Part shown: positions 46,916 through 58,924 of the stretch, piece after piece
Numbering within the stretch: position 1 is the stretch's first letter
Layout of the letters: each line of letters starts with the position of its first letter
NCBI GenBank assembly: GCA_023375675.1
Contig: JALQBC010000017.1
Coordinates: 248,001 to 312,000 of the forward strand
DNA from: Cytospora piceicola
Lineage: Eukaryota > Ascomycota > Sordariomycetes > Diaporthales > Cytosporaceae
Direction: 5' to 3'
Length of the DNA stretch: 64,000 nt
Made by a program: the position numbers and the translations under genes
The notes under the pieces: model-generated
What the model was told of the DNA's origin: nothing
Databases searched by the model: none
Seen by the model: the letters and a program-made list of their open reading frames with translations, nothing else

Positions 46916-48572
46916 CTAAGGTTTCCGGCCATACACGATGTACCTGACCAAAAGCCGGAACAGCATCAGCAGCACGAACAACGCAGAAAACGTTACACGA
47001 CTCGAGGTGAAACGAAGAGGCTTTGCATACCGTGGCCAGTAAAAGTGGACCCGAGTGTCCCGAACATCTATCAGGGCCAGGCGGACGAGTTCTTCGATCT
47101 CATCAGGCTCTATGCCATAGCTCCGTAGGATCTTCCAGCACATTCCACGCAGGCCCTTGTACACGTTCATCATTGCCCATCGCCCGATTTCATGGGATCG
47201 TGGATCGGTCGTCCATGGGTTGCCTAAGAGAAACCACAAGATACCGCATTAATTGGTCGTGATATTTCTGATTAATGGTATATGTTGTGACCTTGGAAGA
47301 CTGGACTCCTCCACTGCTGAGTGAATGTGATGAGATAATACACAGGTCTACATCAAACATACCAGGACCGGGAGCGAATTCTTCGACAACGTCAACAAAG
47401 CCAGCCTCAATCAACCACTGCTTATAGTTTATAGCAATTCTGAGGTCCTTTCCATTGGCCGTCATCGCCTGGTCGAAGATCTGGAATAATCGTTCTAAAT
47501 TCGAGCCTTGGAGCGTGCCATCCGCGCAATGGGGATAGAAGACAGGGTCCATGAGTTCTATCCAGCCTCCGGAACGAAGGTTCTCATATGACTTCTGAAT
47601 AACCGTACGATGATCGTCGAAGCAGATGAGGGTGCAGCGCAGATGAACATAGTCGAATGGGGCCGGGTAGTCCCAGTATGCATGCTCCGAGTCTTCCATG
47701 AAGAATTGAACGTTCTCTGCGACGCCCACTGAATATTTCCAAGTCAGTAACTTGACAGTAAGTAATCTTTACTCAAGGCTGACCGACTGGAAAAGGGAAC
47801 CTCGCGGCCGAGCTGGCCTAAACTTCAGCGTTCCATATGAGGGGCAGGGCTGGTTCATTTCTAAATGTGCCCAAAATGAAGTCAAGCGCGGTATTGCTTA
47901 CACGGTTGGATCATGCTCAGGTCAGTCCCTATCACGTTCGCTTCAGGATGTTCTTTGGCGAATTGGATAGCCCAGATCCCCGTGCCAGTGGCGATGTCCA
48001 GAACATTCCTGGGTGAGTGTAGTGGTGCCCGATAGAGCGCGCCGTTCAGAGAGATCGTGAAGATTTTGTGCTGCAGGTCCAGGCGGTCCTGCTCTGCCTG
48101 AGTAGATCCCACCAGAGGGAATTAGGGCAAATGTGCCATCATGAGGCAGGGCGTGCGTGGCCATGAACAAACATACCGCATCATTGGGCAGGAAATATCT
48201 ACCCGTCTCGTGGACGCAATACGTCCTCCCATTTTCCTCATCCAGAACAGAAGAGGGTGCAGCAATTGAAGTTCCGCTCGGCTCGCGGAGGAGCTCTTCA
48301 GGGACCGGCCTCGGCGACGCGTAGAGGTTATACGCATTTAAACCCAGGGCCGAAACTTGGTCGGATCCCGTCGGCATGGGGGTTTGGAACTGACTCACCT
48401 GAGGTGTGGCTCCCTCACCATAATGCACTGTGTTGTTGTGCTGGCCGTACAGCTCTTGCGCCCCCGGCGTTGTCATCTCGGCCCTGAGGTCTTGTGCCGA
48501 TGGGTCCTCGCCCATGTTCAGCGGCACCCCATGGCTATCCACTGGCAGACCCAGACGGTTGTATCCGTGCAT
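46916..48572 (-). CDS. LaeA-like SAM-dependent methyltransferase (copy A)
   Basis: Five exons: 48572-48177, 48097-47902, 47728-47363, 47223-47031 and 46943-46916, giving 392 residues. The N-terminal 115 residues are low in structure; then come the family lead ENGRTYCVHETGRYFLPNDA and AEQDRLDLQHKIF. SAM-binding motif I is NVLDIATGTGIWA (163-175), followed by NVIGTDLSMIQP, EDSEHAYWD, FDYVHLR and the late WLIEAGFVDVVE. The protein ends HFYWPRYIVYGRKP. This ending requires the last small intron (47030-46944); reading through adds 25 foreign residues. This family, often named UMTA or LaeA-like in fungi, includes the regulator LaeA and pathway methyltransferases. LaeA orthology is not claimed. All motifs are intact. 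Confidence 0.88.
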
Positions 48573-49416
48573 GCTTTTGCTGGCAGTCAAGCGGTCCTAG
48601 GCTGAAAGGTATCATCAGGAGGGCAGACACCCGACATGCATGCTCGGGAGGGCCACCGACGATGGTGACCCACCCTCGGATATACTTATACATATTTCAG
48701 ACTCGGCTGGAGATCGGGCCGCAAGAAAAACCCTGGGAAGTCATTGTGCACCATACCGTGCTCGGAAGACATGCGTCTCTGCCTGCGTCAGTGCGTCGCA
48801 TTCTCAGCATCCTCTCGTCTGCTCCTCCAATGGACGGGCGGCCGAGACAACCAACACGCAGTCGGCTCCGAACTTTTCACTGAAAGGGGTGTGGAGGCCG
48901 AAGCGGGCGCTTAGACGACCCTCGTTAATGGGCGACTTCTGGACGTTGGTACACAGTAGGCCCAGCATGCTGAAGTGCCGCAGCTGCATGTGCCTGCTCA
49001 TGCCGCGTGATTCTTCTCTCTCAGCCCACCCGCATGTGCTAACTCCCCTCGTGGATGGGAACTACACTAAAACCCTAGAAAAATTGTTGGTCCTTGAGTG
49101 ATCAGCCGTGGAGAGTGCCAATAGCCCGTGGACGCGTCGGCGAATTCAGCGACGGGTGGACGGCACGGTGGGACATTTATCTTATTTGCCTTAAGCGAGC
49201 ATCTCATGGATGCCATTCAAATTTGATTAGCATTGTCGATTTTTGCTTTAATCGGGGACTGATCGTCAGATTACAGTGGGCTCACACACGTCAGAGTTAC
49301 TTTAGTCTCCTGACAACCCCCTCTGACTCGATTCTTCCGTCCTGTCGTGATCAGCTCTACATACAACCCAGTAGTAACCTCACGATAACTTCACGAAACT
49401 AGTTGAAGACCCAGAC
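48573..49416. promoter_or_regulatory. Shared divergent promoter region of the two LaeA-like genes
   Basis: 844 bases between two start codons facing outward. No transposon remnant was seen in it. The shared region would allow joint regulation. Confidence 0.55.
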
Positions 49417-50986
49417 ATGGCGCCTTCAGAGGAATGGCTATCTAGGTTTCCGGACTCACCAGACCAGGATGATAGCAAGAGAACGTGGACTTCATTACCG
49501 GCATATCGGCAACCCTCAGTCTTCGAACATGGGAGGACCTTCCACGGCTACAGGCCAGTTTGCAGCATTACTCACACACCGCTATAGAGCACGAGCTGAT
49601 TCTTTGACAAGCATGGCAGACAAGGGAGTGAGTTTGACAGTCTAGGCCTGCCTTCAACCAGTGTGACGTGGTATTGATGACTGACATATGGATAGAATAT
49701 TTCTTCCCCAATGACAGCGCGGAGCAAAGTCGTCTAGGTAATTCACTCGAGACACCGCGCTCCCTCACCGAGATGGCGCTGACAAACCCAAGAGTTACAG
49801 CATCGCTTATTCAAGCTGGCGATGGGTGGGAAACTAGCATGGGCCCCATTAGACCGCACTCGTCTGGCCAGGGCTCTGGACATTGGCGCGGGTACGTCTA
49901 CACCCTCACCTTCTGCACATGATACAACATCGCTGACCTCCATTCTGTGGGCTTCGAAAGGCACCGGTGCCTGGGTTGAAGACTTCGCCCGAGAGCACTA
50001 CCCAGACACTGTAGTGTGCGGCTCTGACTTGAGCAACATCCAGCCGGCGTGCATAATGGCAAATAGCCGTTACGTGGTAGAGGACAGCGAGGAAGAGTGG
50101 AACCACGAGCTCCCCTTCGACTACATCCATCTACGCCTCATGTGAGCACCGTTGCTATTATGACTGTACTGGCTCTTGTTGTTGAGTTTGATGGCTAAGT
50201 ATGGGAGCCCGATGACAGGTTTTCGTGTTTCACAAGTTACAAGGCAATGGTCAAGAAAGCATATGAGCACCTTCGCCCAGGCGGTTTTGTAGAATATCAG
50301 GTATGTAACATCTGAGTGGGATAGCCTTGCTCTATTGTCGGCACGAAGTTGCATAGGACTGATTAGGAACCAATCTCGTTTAGGAGTTCTCACTGGAGGT
50401 TCTGGGCGTGGACGAGTATTCGCGAGCTACACTTCGAGACGACCCAACGGCATACCAGGGATGGATGAATCTCATGAGAGAAGGCTCATTGAAGCTTGGA
50501 AGGGACATAGACGTCACCCCAAAGCTAAAGGACTGGCTGATCGAAGCAGGGTTCGTCGACGTGGTCGAGAAGAGGATCTTAGTCCCGTAAGTGTCCGACT
50601 ATCGACGTGCTTCGCGGGCGCACCCCTTCTAATCGTTCTACACCGGCATAGGATCAGCGCATGGAGCACCGACCCATTGGAGCAGGAACTAGGACGACTT
50701 CATCAGGAAAACCTCTACAATGCGGTGGAGGCCGTCATCAAGATGTTTTATGCCGCCGGCATGACGCAAGAGGAGGTGCAAAAGTATGTCGCGGACTATA
50801 GAAGCAACCTGCATGATCCGCGTCTCAAGATATACCATCCATGGTATGTGTGGCCTTTACCTCTTTTGCAGTAACGGAATCACGAACTGACATAACCACA
50901 GGGTCGTTGTATACGGACGCAAGCCACATCCTGACGAGGATGTCGAAACGGAACATGGGACCGAGGTGAACGGCGCAGAAGAATAG
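49417..50986 (+). CDS. LaeA-like SAM-dependent methyltransferase (copy B)
   Basis: In-frame model of eight exons: 49417-49557, 49662-49737, 49793-49891, 49961-50141, 50219-50300, 50384-50586, 50652-50843 and 50902-50986, giving 352 residues. Exons 2-8 are certain from matching phases and motifs: YFFPNDSAEQSRL-ELQHRLFKLAMGGKLAW, SAM motif ALDIGAGTGAWVEDFA (about 99-114), CGSDLSNIQP, EDSEEEW, FDYIHLRLMF, WLIEAGFVDVVEK and the final VVVYGRKP. The join of exon 1 (GRTFHGYRP) to exon 2 is weaker. The in-frame acceptor at 49661 adds about ten unusual residues before EYFFPND, and the more natural acceptor at 49695 is one base out of phase. It shares the family of copy A but is well diverged. Only eight short exons with 55-100 base introns make up the gene. 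Confidence 0.8.
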
Positions 50987-53900
50987 CAGGACTGTTCGCC
51001 CGTCCTCTGGATATGGAATCGTTCTTGATGAATTTTACTTCTTAAAATGGTTTCTGTGAGGGAAAAAAAAAACACAGAATTTCGAATGGTTTATTTGTTT
51101 ACCAGCCTGCAGTCACATTGTTATCGAGTGATGAGTCCTGCCAGACTGGCGGTGGGGATGACACCATTTAAAAGTGTAGCAAACTTATTACGTTTGAGCC
51201 CTGTATATTAGACACGCTCTGCCTTGTCCTTATGGTTCGATACTGGCCTTTAGCTCTGAGTACCCTAAGAGCTTACCCAATGCTGTATTTTTTCTCGAAG
51301 ACAGCATATCCAGCGCGAGAGGTGCCTCAGACATCAAGTCCGGAGGCGTTCTGTCACTTTATTCCTTCACCGTAGTGCTTGACGATCTTGATTTGATGCG
51401 GTATGTTCTGGTCATGTCCCTCTTACAGTACCGCAGGCTCAGCCTTACCATTTAGTTCTAATTTATGTGCCTTAAGTACTTAAGTAGGTAGACAGGTTCA
51501 CTGCTACGCCACACCGACCGAGCCTCGGCCGCCGGCCTACCCGATTACCCCGGACTGCAACATTGCTGTATGGTTGTATTCAAACTGTACCGTTGCATTC
51601 TCTCTCTTTTTTCCTTCTTCCTGTTCAATTCCCCAGAACCACCACCTATTTGAGACTTAGACTCCCTCAGTGTTACGCTACCCTTTTTTTCTACAACATG
51701 CAGGACCGCAGTGCTTGACCAACTCGAAACCGAGACGCGAATACGGTTGGCTAGTTCGGACAGGATCCGTGGAGAGATCATGACAATACCCGTTATAGAA
51801 GGATCCTTCAAATAGTCTGGTGCGGTACCGTCTAATGAGTCTTCAATGCTACCTTCCGGGGACGTGACCGTACTCTTGGATTGGTCCTTGGGCCGTACCG
51901 TGATTTAAATGGGTGGGAAATGCTCGTGTATACATGAATATGTGGGCACGATGACCATTGGGGGTGGTACCGACCGTGAGCTTAAAGTGGTAATCTGCAC
52001 GGATCCGTACAGTACGTGCATGGATTTACATATTTGGAATTGATCTCCGGCTTATCTTCCGCCTTCCGCCTTCCGCCCCTTCGCTGGCCGTCCTCCCAAC
52101 ATCGCTGGTTATCACGGAACAATGCCGCGGAGACGCTTAAGGCATCCCGGGCGGCAATGGGTCTTGATTAAGCTTAAAGCGACTCTGAGGGGAATTCTAC
52201 GCGACTCCCAAAGGGCTCATTTCAAGATAACCCTGTACTGTATATTGTACCGGTATCTGCGAATTCGGCATCGCGGATCGGGTAGGAATATCTGGGGGCC
52301 GCTCGGTGACTCGGGACTTCGGCGCCTTGATGTATGCATGCATTGATGCATTCCATGATGTCAATGACTCGACTGCTCGTTGTCTTGAGATTGATCAATC
52401 TTTGTTAGTCTTCCGGAACACTGACTGATCGTCAATATTTATAGCTTAGAGTGTCCACTCGGTCAGGTCAGGTACCAACAACGATGTTAGGCGTCACTTG
52501 TCGTTCGTGTTCGTTGAAACCTTACTTAGTCTACATACTTTAGAGTACACAGTAGAACCTTGGGAACCTTGGACGAACCCGTGGATCCGGTTCATCCTCG
52601 GGCCATGTTCCGACGTATCCTCCCGCCTGTCTCAGCCTTATTGAGGACTGCCACAGTGTATGTATATGCATGCATGAGGTGTCCCATCTAAAACACCAGG
52701 ATGGCGGATGTTCAGCATTAATGTGTCTCTGTCTTTCTTCTTATTACTTCTTGATAGTGTCATTATTGGGCGGAAAATGCGGTGGCCATACCATCAGCAA
52801 CGGCCAAATAGATAATCCATTAGCTGATAAATCATTCACTTGTTAGTATTTGTACTAACCTACAGTAGTGTAGACTTGGACCCCGTCGACCCCTGGCCGC
52901 CTCTGCCTATCCTAGGGTATCCTGCCTATGTCCCACGTGGGCGTGGGTTCATTTCAGGGGCGTTTTTTTACTATGGGGCAGATCGCTGTTCAGCAATACA
53001 GATCTCGGGATCAGGGAATCAAACCTACCAGACCTGTTAGATCGATTTCTTTGTTGTCATCGCCTCTCAGCTTTAACCCCCGCTGCCCCGGCATGATATC
53101 CTTAACAATGGTGACAAACAGCCTCCGGTGACTGGTCATCTATCTGTTCGTTTGTCCTCTTCCCCCAACCCCCAGGACTCTCGGGGCTAACAAACCTGCT
53201 CATCCAAACTCTCCTAGGTAGGTATGTAGAAGTAGTGCTTGTGCGTGCATAGGATGATGTGTTCCGCAATTTCCGGCGATTCGATGCCCACTTTTCCAGC
53301 ATGTTTGGATAATCCCCGAGGGTACAAATCCACTGTCAAGTGCGATATCCACTGGTTACTGACCAGAGGAAGATCCGTCCGGATTTCCCGCCGTGCTTTT
53401 CTCATCAGGCGGCTGTCAAGCACACACAAGGCACAGCATTTGGCTAGCACTGGGTTCTGCGCATGCAGCACATATACAGTGAACGTCAGTACAGATCTGC
53501 GGTACAGTGCCTTCGTACGTACATACATGCATACATAATGGATACTGGGGTTCGTCCCAAGCCATTGGTACTTGTCGTACTGTAACGCCCTCTTCCTGCC
53601 TCTTGCGCCCGTACACTCCCAACATTCTAACGTCTGTTTTCTCCACGCTCGTCAGAATCGAACCCCTTGCCACGCTCCTCGCCCGCCGGCTACATACTTC
53701 TTATTCCCAAACCCCCGGCTCTGTCATAGCTTCTGGCTCCTGGGGAACATCGTCCATCCCTGGAGATCAACTGGTCCGTCACCCACTTGTGCAACCTGTG
53801 TTAGACACTGTCCATAGACACTTGTTGCATCCGCGGGCGAGCAATATCGAGCTCATCAAGTTGCTGCTTTGGCCGGCGATCGTGCCGGTGCCGAAGCCGA

Positions 53901-54367
53901 ACCTTAGCCTCACTTGCTAACCTTGGAATCCGCTGCGGTAAGAGCCGAGTCGAGGGAGCTCCGTCCAGGTGCAGTCCCTCAACACGGCTAGAGCTGCTGT
54001 GTACCTACAGAGGATTGCGTGCAGAGTGGAGGGCGAGACTTTCACGGTACCGGCCCGGTGAGCCGGAACTTCGCGGCGTACGAGCAGTACCGAAGGGTGA
54101 GACACCTACTCACCCGCCACCCAATACCGGCCATTGTTCACATTGTCTGTCTACACAGTACATAGCAACCACACTCGGGCTTGCGGCAAACCCCGAGATC
54201 CTAACAAACAACATTCGGGTACGGGGAGCGAAGCCAACCCAATCGCCCCTCGGGACCACAGCGGTACTGCACCGGGGAGGCCGGACCTTTTTTTTTTGAT
54301 TTTTTTTGAGGAATAGTTCGACACCAAGCTAGGTGCTAGGTCGGCTCCTTCTTCCAGAGAGGGGAAA
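50987..54367. other. 3.4-kb intergenic region upstream of the transcription factor
   Basis: This is the largest gene-free stretch of normal composition. A CCTA/TAGG motif lies near 51470-51495 and another near 53212-53226. Poly-T runs lie at 54288-54305. A GGTACCGTCT element near 51825 also occurs near 15625. No coding frame above noise was found; a long regulatory region or non-coding transcript is possible. Confidence 0.4.
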
Positions 54368-57300
54368 ATGCCTGCTGGAGGCCCTCCCAAGCGCCCGAGT
54401 GATACGATGGACTCCCCCCAGGACGGATCGTCTCCCGCCTCTAAAGTCAAGCTTCCTCGACTCGAAAGGGGGCCCGAGGACTTTTCCCAGGTCGTCAAGA
54501 ACAAGCTGCAGTCCTACACCCGGACTGGTCAGGCGTGTGACCGCTGCAAGGTGCGTAATCATCACCAATTGTGATTTCTCTTTTACACAGGCACCCTCTT
54601 CCTCGACGTCCATCTGAAGTGGCTGGACTGGAATTTGGTCTGGCACGTGAAGTATCATACCGTGGTGTGACCGAGACATGACACGGCATGTTTGAGTCCT
54701 TCCCCTTCCCCCTCTGTACCACGGTTTCTGCTGTACTTTAGGACGGTGAGACCAGAACAGAAAATATGGGGATATTTCACAGCATCTACGTCCTGCGCTA
54801 TTCAATGATGGTGCTGCTTTCTACACCGCGGCTCAGGCTGACACGTCGTGATGTTGTTTACAGGTTCGCAAGATCCGCTGCGATGCACTACCGGAAGGGT
54901 GCTCGCATTGCACCCAACAGAACCTCGAGTGCTATGTCACCGACCGGGTAACTGGCCGGACAGAGCGCCGGGGCTACTTGCAGCAGCTCGAACGCGAGAA
55001 GAACGACATGTTGGCGCGCCTCCGCGACATGGAGAGGCTCCTCGAGGATAAAGGGGTTCAAATCCGACCATGGCAGTGGTCTTCACCGTACGGTCTCGAT
55101 CCCGAGAACGATCCAAGTAGGGATCAATGGGCGCAATTCGGTTCCTTGTGGATCAAGGATGTCCACCAGCAACGCCAGAAGCCATCGAGTGGCTACTCTG
55201 CAGGACATCCGTCTCAGTTCTTCGGGACAGAAGCAAGGACGGTCGACGCCCGCCTCGGTGTCGCTGCTGATAACGCGCCGCTGAGTAGTATCAACGGCAC
55301 TCAATTGTCCATCCTCGGCACCACGATAGACGTCACCTCCTTTAATGCCCCTGACATGGATAGTCCACCCTCCGGAACACCCAACAACACTCCGCTATAC
55401 AACAAGTCCATCCGATCCTTCTACGATTCCATCCACAAGGCTCAACCCCCAATCGAGGCTCCTTTTCCGTCGAGGGAGGAGGCCTTCAGCTATTCAGAGT
55501 GGTTCTTCATCATGGCTGGCCCATTTGTACCCGTACTCCACAAGCCTACATACCTAAAATTGGTAAGCTTTCACGCGCATCCTCTGCTTGTGTACTTTGA
55601 TATTGTCCATTCGTGGTACCTCTCTAATCAAAATACTGTGAACAGCTCACTCGCATATATGATGACCCTACCTTCAAGCCCTCCATAGCTGAGCTCGCCA
55701 TAGTCCACATGGTCTTCGCCTTGATGTATTACCAGTTCGGCATACGAAACGGAGAGGGGCCCGAGAGCAAGGCCCAACTGAACGACGTCTCCAACAAACA
55801 CTACCACTGGTGTCTCGATAAGACCCACGACCTGATTTCCGACATGTCTATTGCCTCCGTGCAGGCTTTGGTCTTGATAGCCACTCACTGTCGTGGATTC
55901 CCGAAGCCCGGACCCGCCTACCACATGGCCACCATTGCATGGGCAAGGGCAATGGAGATGAACCTGCATCGGGCCTATTTAAAAAAGGGGGAACCAACGA
56001 ACCTGGAGAATGAGATGCGCAAGCGTCTGTGGTGGTGCATCTTGATGCTTGTCGTCACCTTGTATGGCCGCATCGGCATGCCAATGCCCATCAGAGCCGA
56101 GGACTTCGACGTCGAGATGCCAGTCTGCGTCCCTGATGAGTTCATCACCGAGAATGGGATTATCGAACCGGACCGAGAGAGGGATTGCTATTGGGTGGTG
56201 GGCATGGCCGGCTTCAAGCTCACGTACCTGTTCATGGAGCTGTGGAACAACATCTACTCGGTCCGCCAGGACCCGAAGCAATACGTCGCTTCGGTCCGGC
56301 GGCTGGAGGAGCAGTTTCGGAACTACGAGGACGAGTTACCAGACCAGATTAGGCCTGGAAAGTGCAAGCCTCAGGACCAGGTCAACGCCGCCTACATGGA
56401 GGCAAGCAAGTACGAATTTCTACTCTGTCTGCGGCATCCCTCACGCTGCATCACGAGCGACCCCGCCTTCATCGCGGACAGCAACAGGATTTCTGAGGAT
56501 TCGGCTAGGAAGTTGTTGAGGACGGTGAACGAACTGGCCCGTCTCAAGTCGCTCGATACCACGTGGTATCAGATGGCCGTTTATGTGGCTGCCGTCTTCA
56601 CAATCCTCGCTGCTCACTGGGAGAGACGATACGAGGTCACGCCAGCAGAATTCGCCAACCTGCAATCCGATATGAGTGTGGGATTGTTTGTTGTTAGCGA
56701 GGTATCAAAATATATCGGAGTTGGTAAGTAACACACTGGTATCCCCTGTTTCTTGCGCGCATAGCCAGCTCACTTCATAATCAGGCCCAGACTCCCGGAT
56801 CATGCCTCAAATCAGCTCCGTCATCGACCGTACCATGGCGAGTATAGAACACGACATGGGCACGATGCGGAACAGTAATACATCTACTATCCAGTCCCAG
56901 TTGCAGTCCCAGCCACTCCCAAGCGGGCCCATCAAGCACGAGGCATACGGGTCGACGATGCAAAGACAACTACGGCGATCTCCAAGCAGCACCCCGACTC
57001 CGATAGCGAACGGAACTGAACCACTTTCTGGTCATAGGACAGCTCCATTGGGGAACCCATCCTACTATGACGGCCCGATGGCCACGCCCAATGCCGCTTA
57101 CCCACACATGGGATATGCGGATCTTGGACAGCCAACTGGGTCCACGCCAACAACAGGTACGACTAACATACAGTCTTCGTATATACCAGTCACAGAGGAA
57201 ACGCCTCACCAGTACATATACGCCGCCTCCGCCGCAGCCACCGCGGCGGCAGCCCAGATGAACCACCACAACACCCCAGGCAACAACTCGACACCTCAGC

Positions 57301-57674
57301 CAGTGCCCTCCACACACAGCAACCCCATGGTAGCGTACAGCCCGCAATCAGCCGCAGCCTCCCACCCTCACCCCCACCCCCATCCCCACCACCCCGGAGG
57401 CGGGGACTGGATGACGCCCTCGGGACACGGCATCAACACGGTCCAGCACCAGCACCACGTCCCGAACGGGGGCAACACCTGGCACGACTGGACAAACGCC
57501 ATCGCCGTGATGGACCCGTCTTCCCAGGACCGGTACAGCGCGAACGCCCTCCTCACGCTCAACGCAGGCCAGAGGGGACACGACGCCGCGGTGGCCGTGC
57601 CCAGTGTCCCGCACGACCATGCGGCGGCGCAGTGGCCCATGGTGATTTACCATCCGAATGTGTCGGGGACGTGA
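54368..57674 (+). CDS. Zn2Cys6 transcription factor with fungal-specific middle homology domain
   Basis: Exons 54368-54550, 54864-55562, 55646-56723 and 56785-57674, 949 residues. The binuclear zinc cluster C57-x2-C60-x6-C67-x6-C74-x2-C77-x6-C84 is split by a 313-base intron between K61 and V62. Directly after it comes a linker with a heptad-like dimerisation helix (YLQQLEREKNDMLARLRDMERLLEDKG). The fungal transcription-factor domain spans about 270-640 (WFFIMAGPFVPVLHKPTY, RLWWCILML, GRIGMPMPI). The C-terminal 280 residues are low-complexity: Gln/Ser/Thr-rich, an Ala run and an SHPHPHPHPHHPGGG patch. It is a nuclear DNA-binding regulator; the target genes are unknown. The converging sugar transporter is a possible but unproven target. 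Length resembles XlnR, but the zinc cluster does not match it. Confidence 0.9.
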
Positions 57675-58924
57675 TGTTGTGATCGGGTTTCCCGGGACAA
57701 GCGGTACATCACAGTCGGAGCGACGACCCATTTCTTTGGGAGACTGGGTCACTACATGATGACGGCATGCCGATGTCTATTAGGAGAAGCTTGATGGTGC
57801 CAATTTTGGTGCCGAGGCGGGCTGGCATATGGTGTGGGCGAACTTTATATCATTAACGATGGCATGTTGCCGATTTGATGTACTATAAGAACCTTGGTTC
57901 TTTCCGGAGACGACGACGACTGGGAGATGACAATGCCTAAGGGACTCACAATTTATTGAGAGAAGGCACAATATAATCAAGGCGCGTGTGGACGAAGACA
58001 AATGCGGCATATAGAATATCATGGCTGGCTACGGCGGATGGTGCAAGGCCAACGGACGGACGGGGAAAAAGGACATGGCGTCAGGTTTGGTGGTCACTAT
58101 GTCTTATGATACCCCCATGGCTTTTAGGCCATGTTCTCCGGATAGCATGGATTGGGAAGGGAAATGGGTAAGGAGGTTGCATTTTCAGGTGTCCCCATAG
58201 CTTTTATACCCATGATATAGTACGGCTAGGTAGTGTAATCATTATGGGCTGGTACCCCATACAGCTCGCCCGGCGGCTATATCTTCATGGTCTGCATGTG
58301 CGTTGGTCTTCATATAGCAGTCAAAGTGGAGTGAGTAGCACCTTGCTGTGAGCCTAACTTTCTCTGTCACGATCGAACTGCTCGATGATACTGCGGGCAA
58401 AGTCCTCGACCACCGCAGCGTGAGTACACGAAGCGGATTTGAGCTGCTGCCCGGGTGAACCTGTTACGCCTCCCAAACTTTGCCTTACCCGTGTAGCTAA
58501 GCGCTCAGGGGGGCAGTGCAAATAGTATGTGAGCTCTACTACATCGCATTATATCCAAGTTGCACTTCCCCCCTGACTTTCAACACTTGTAAGGCTTCTC
58601 GACGTCTCGTACTTTCATACGGAGTATCCAAGTTGATCCAGGAGCTTGAAGCCTGCATTCGATTCACTATTACTAACTGCGTGCGGCGTAACCCAAATGG
58701 AATGGGTCATCCACATGCGGCAGTACGCAAGAATCACAAATGTTTGGTGGACCGTCTCTGGATGCGACCCGATTGCAATTATCCACAGAGGATAGTCAAG
58801 AACGATTTATCGCGTGTCGCTTCTCCTCAGAATAAGACCGCGAGAAGCCACCTTCATCATGCTATTCATGACCTCGGGAGATATCCATGATACCTCGACA
58901 CCTGTCGACAGCTCAACATTCGCC
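57675..58924. other. Convergent intergenic region
   Basis: About 1.25 kb between two 3' ends. Nothing recognisable was seen on either strand. Confidence 0.4.

Noticed and set aside
54368..57674. Identity as the xylanase regulator XlnR
   Set aside because: Length is similar, but the zinc cluster and flanks do not match what is known of XlnR.
42017..58000. A secondary-metabolite gene cluster (methyltransferases, transporter, Zn2Cys6 factor)
   Set aside because: No backbone enzyme or tailoring oxidases are present, and a KEOPS housekeeping gene lies between the transporter and the methyltransferases.
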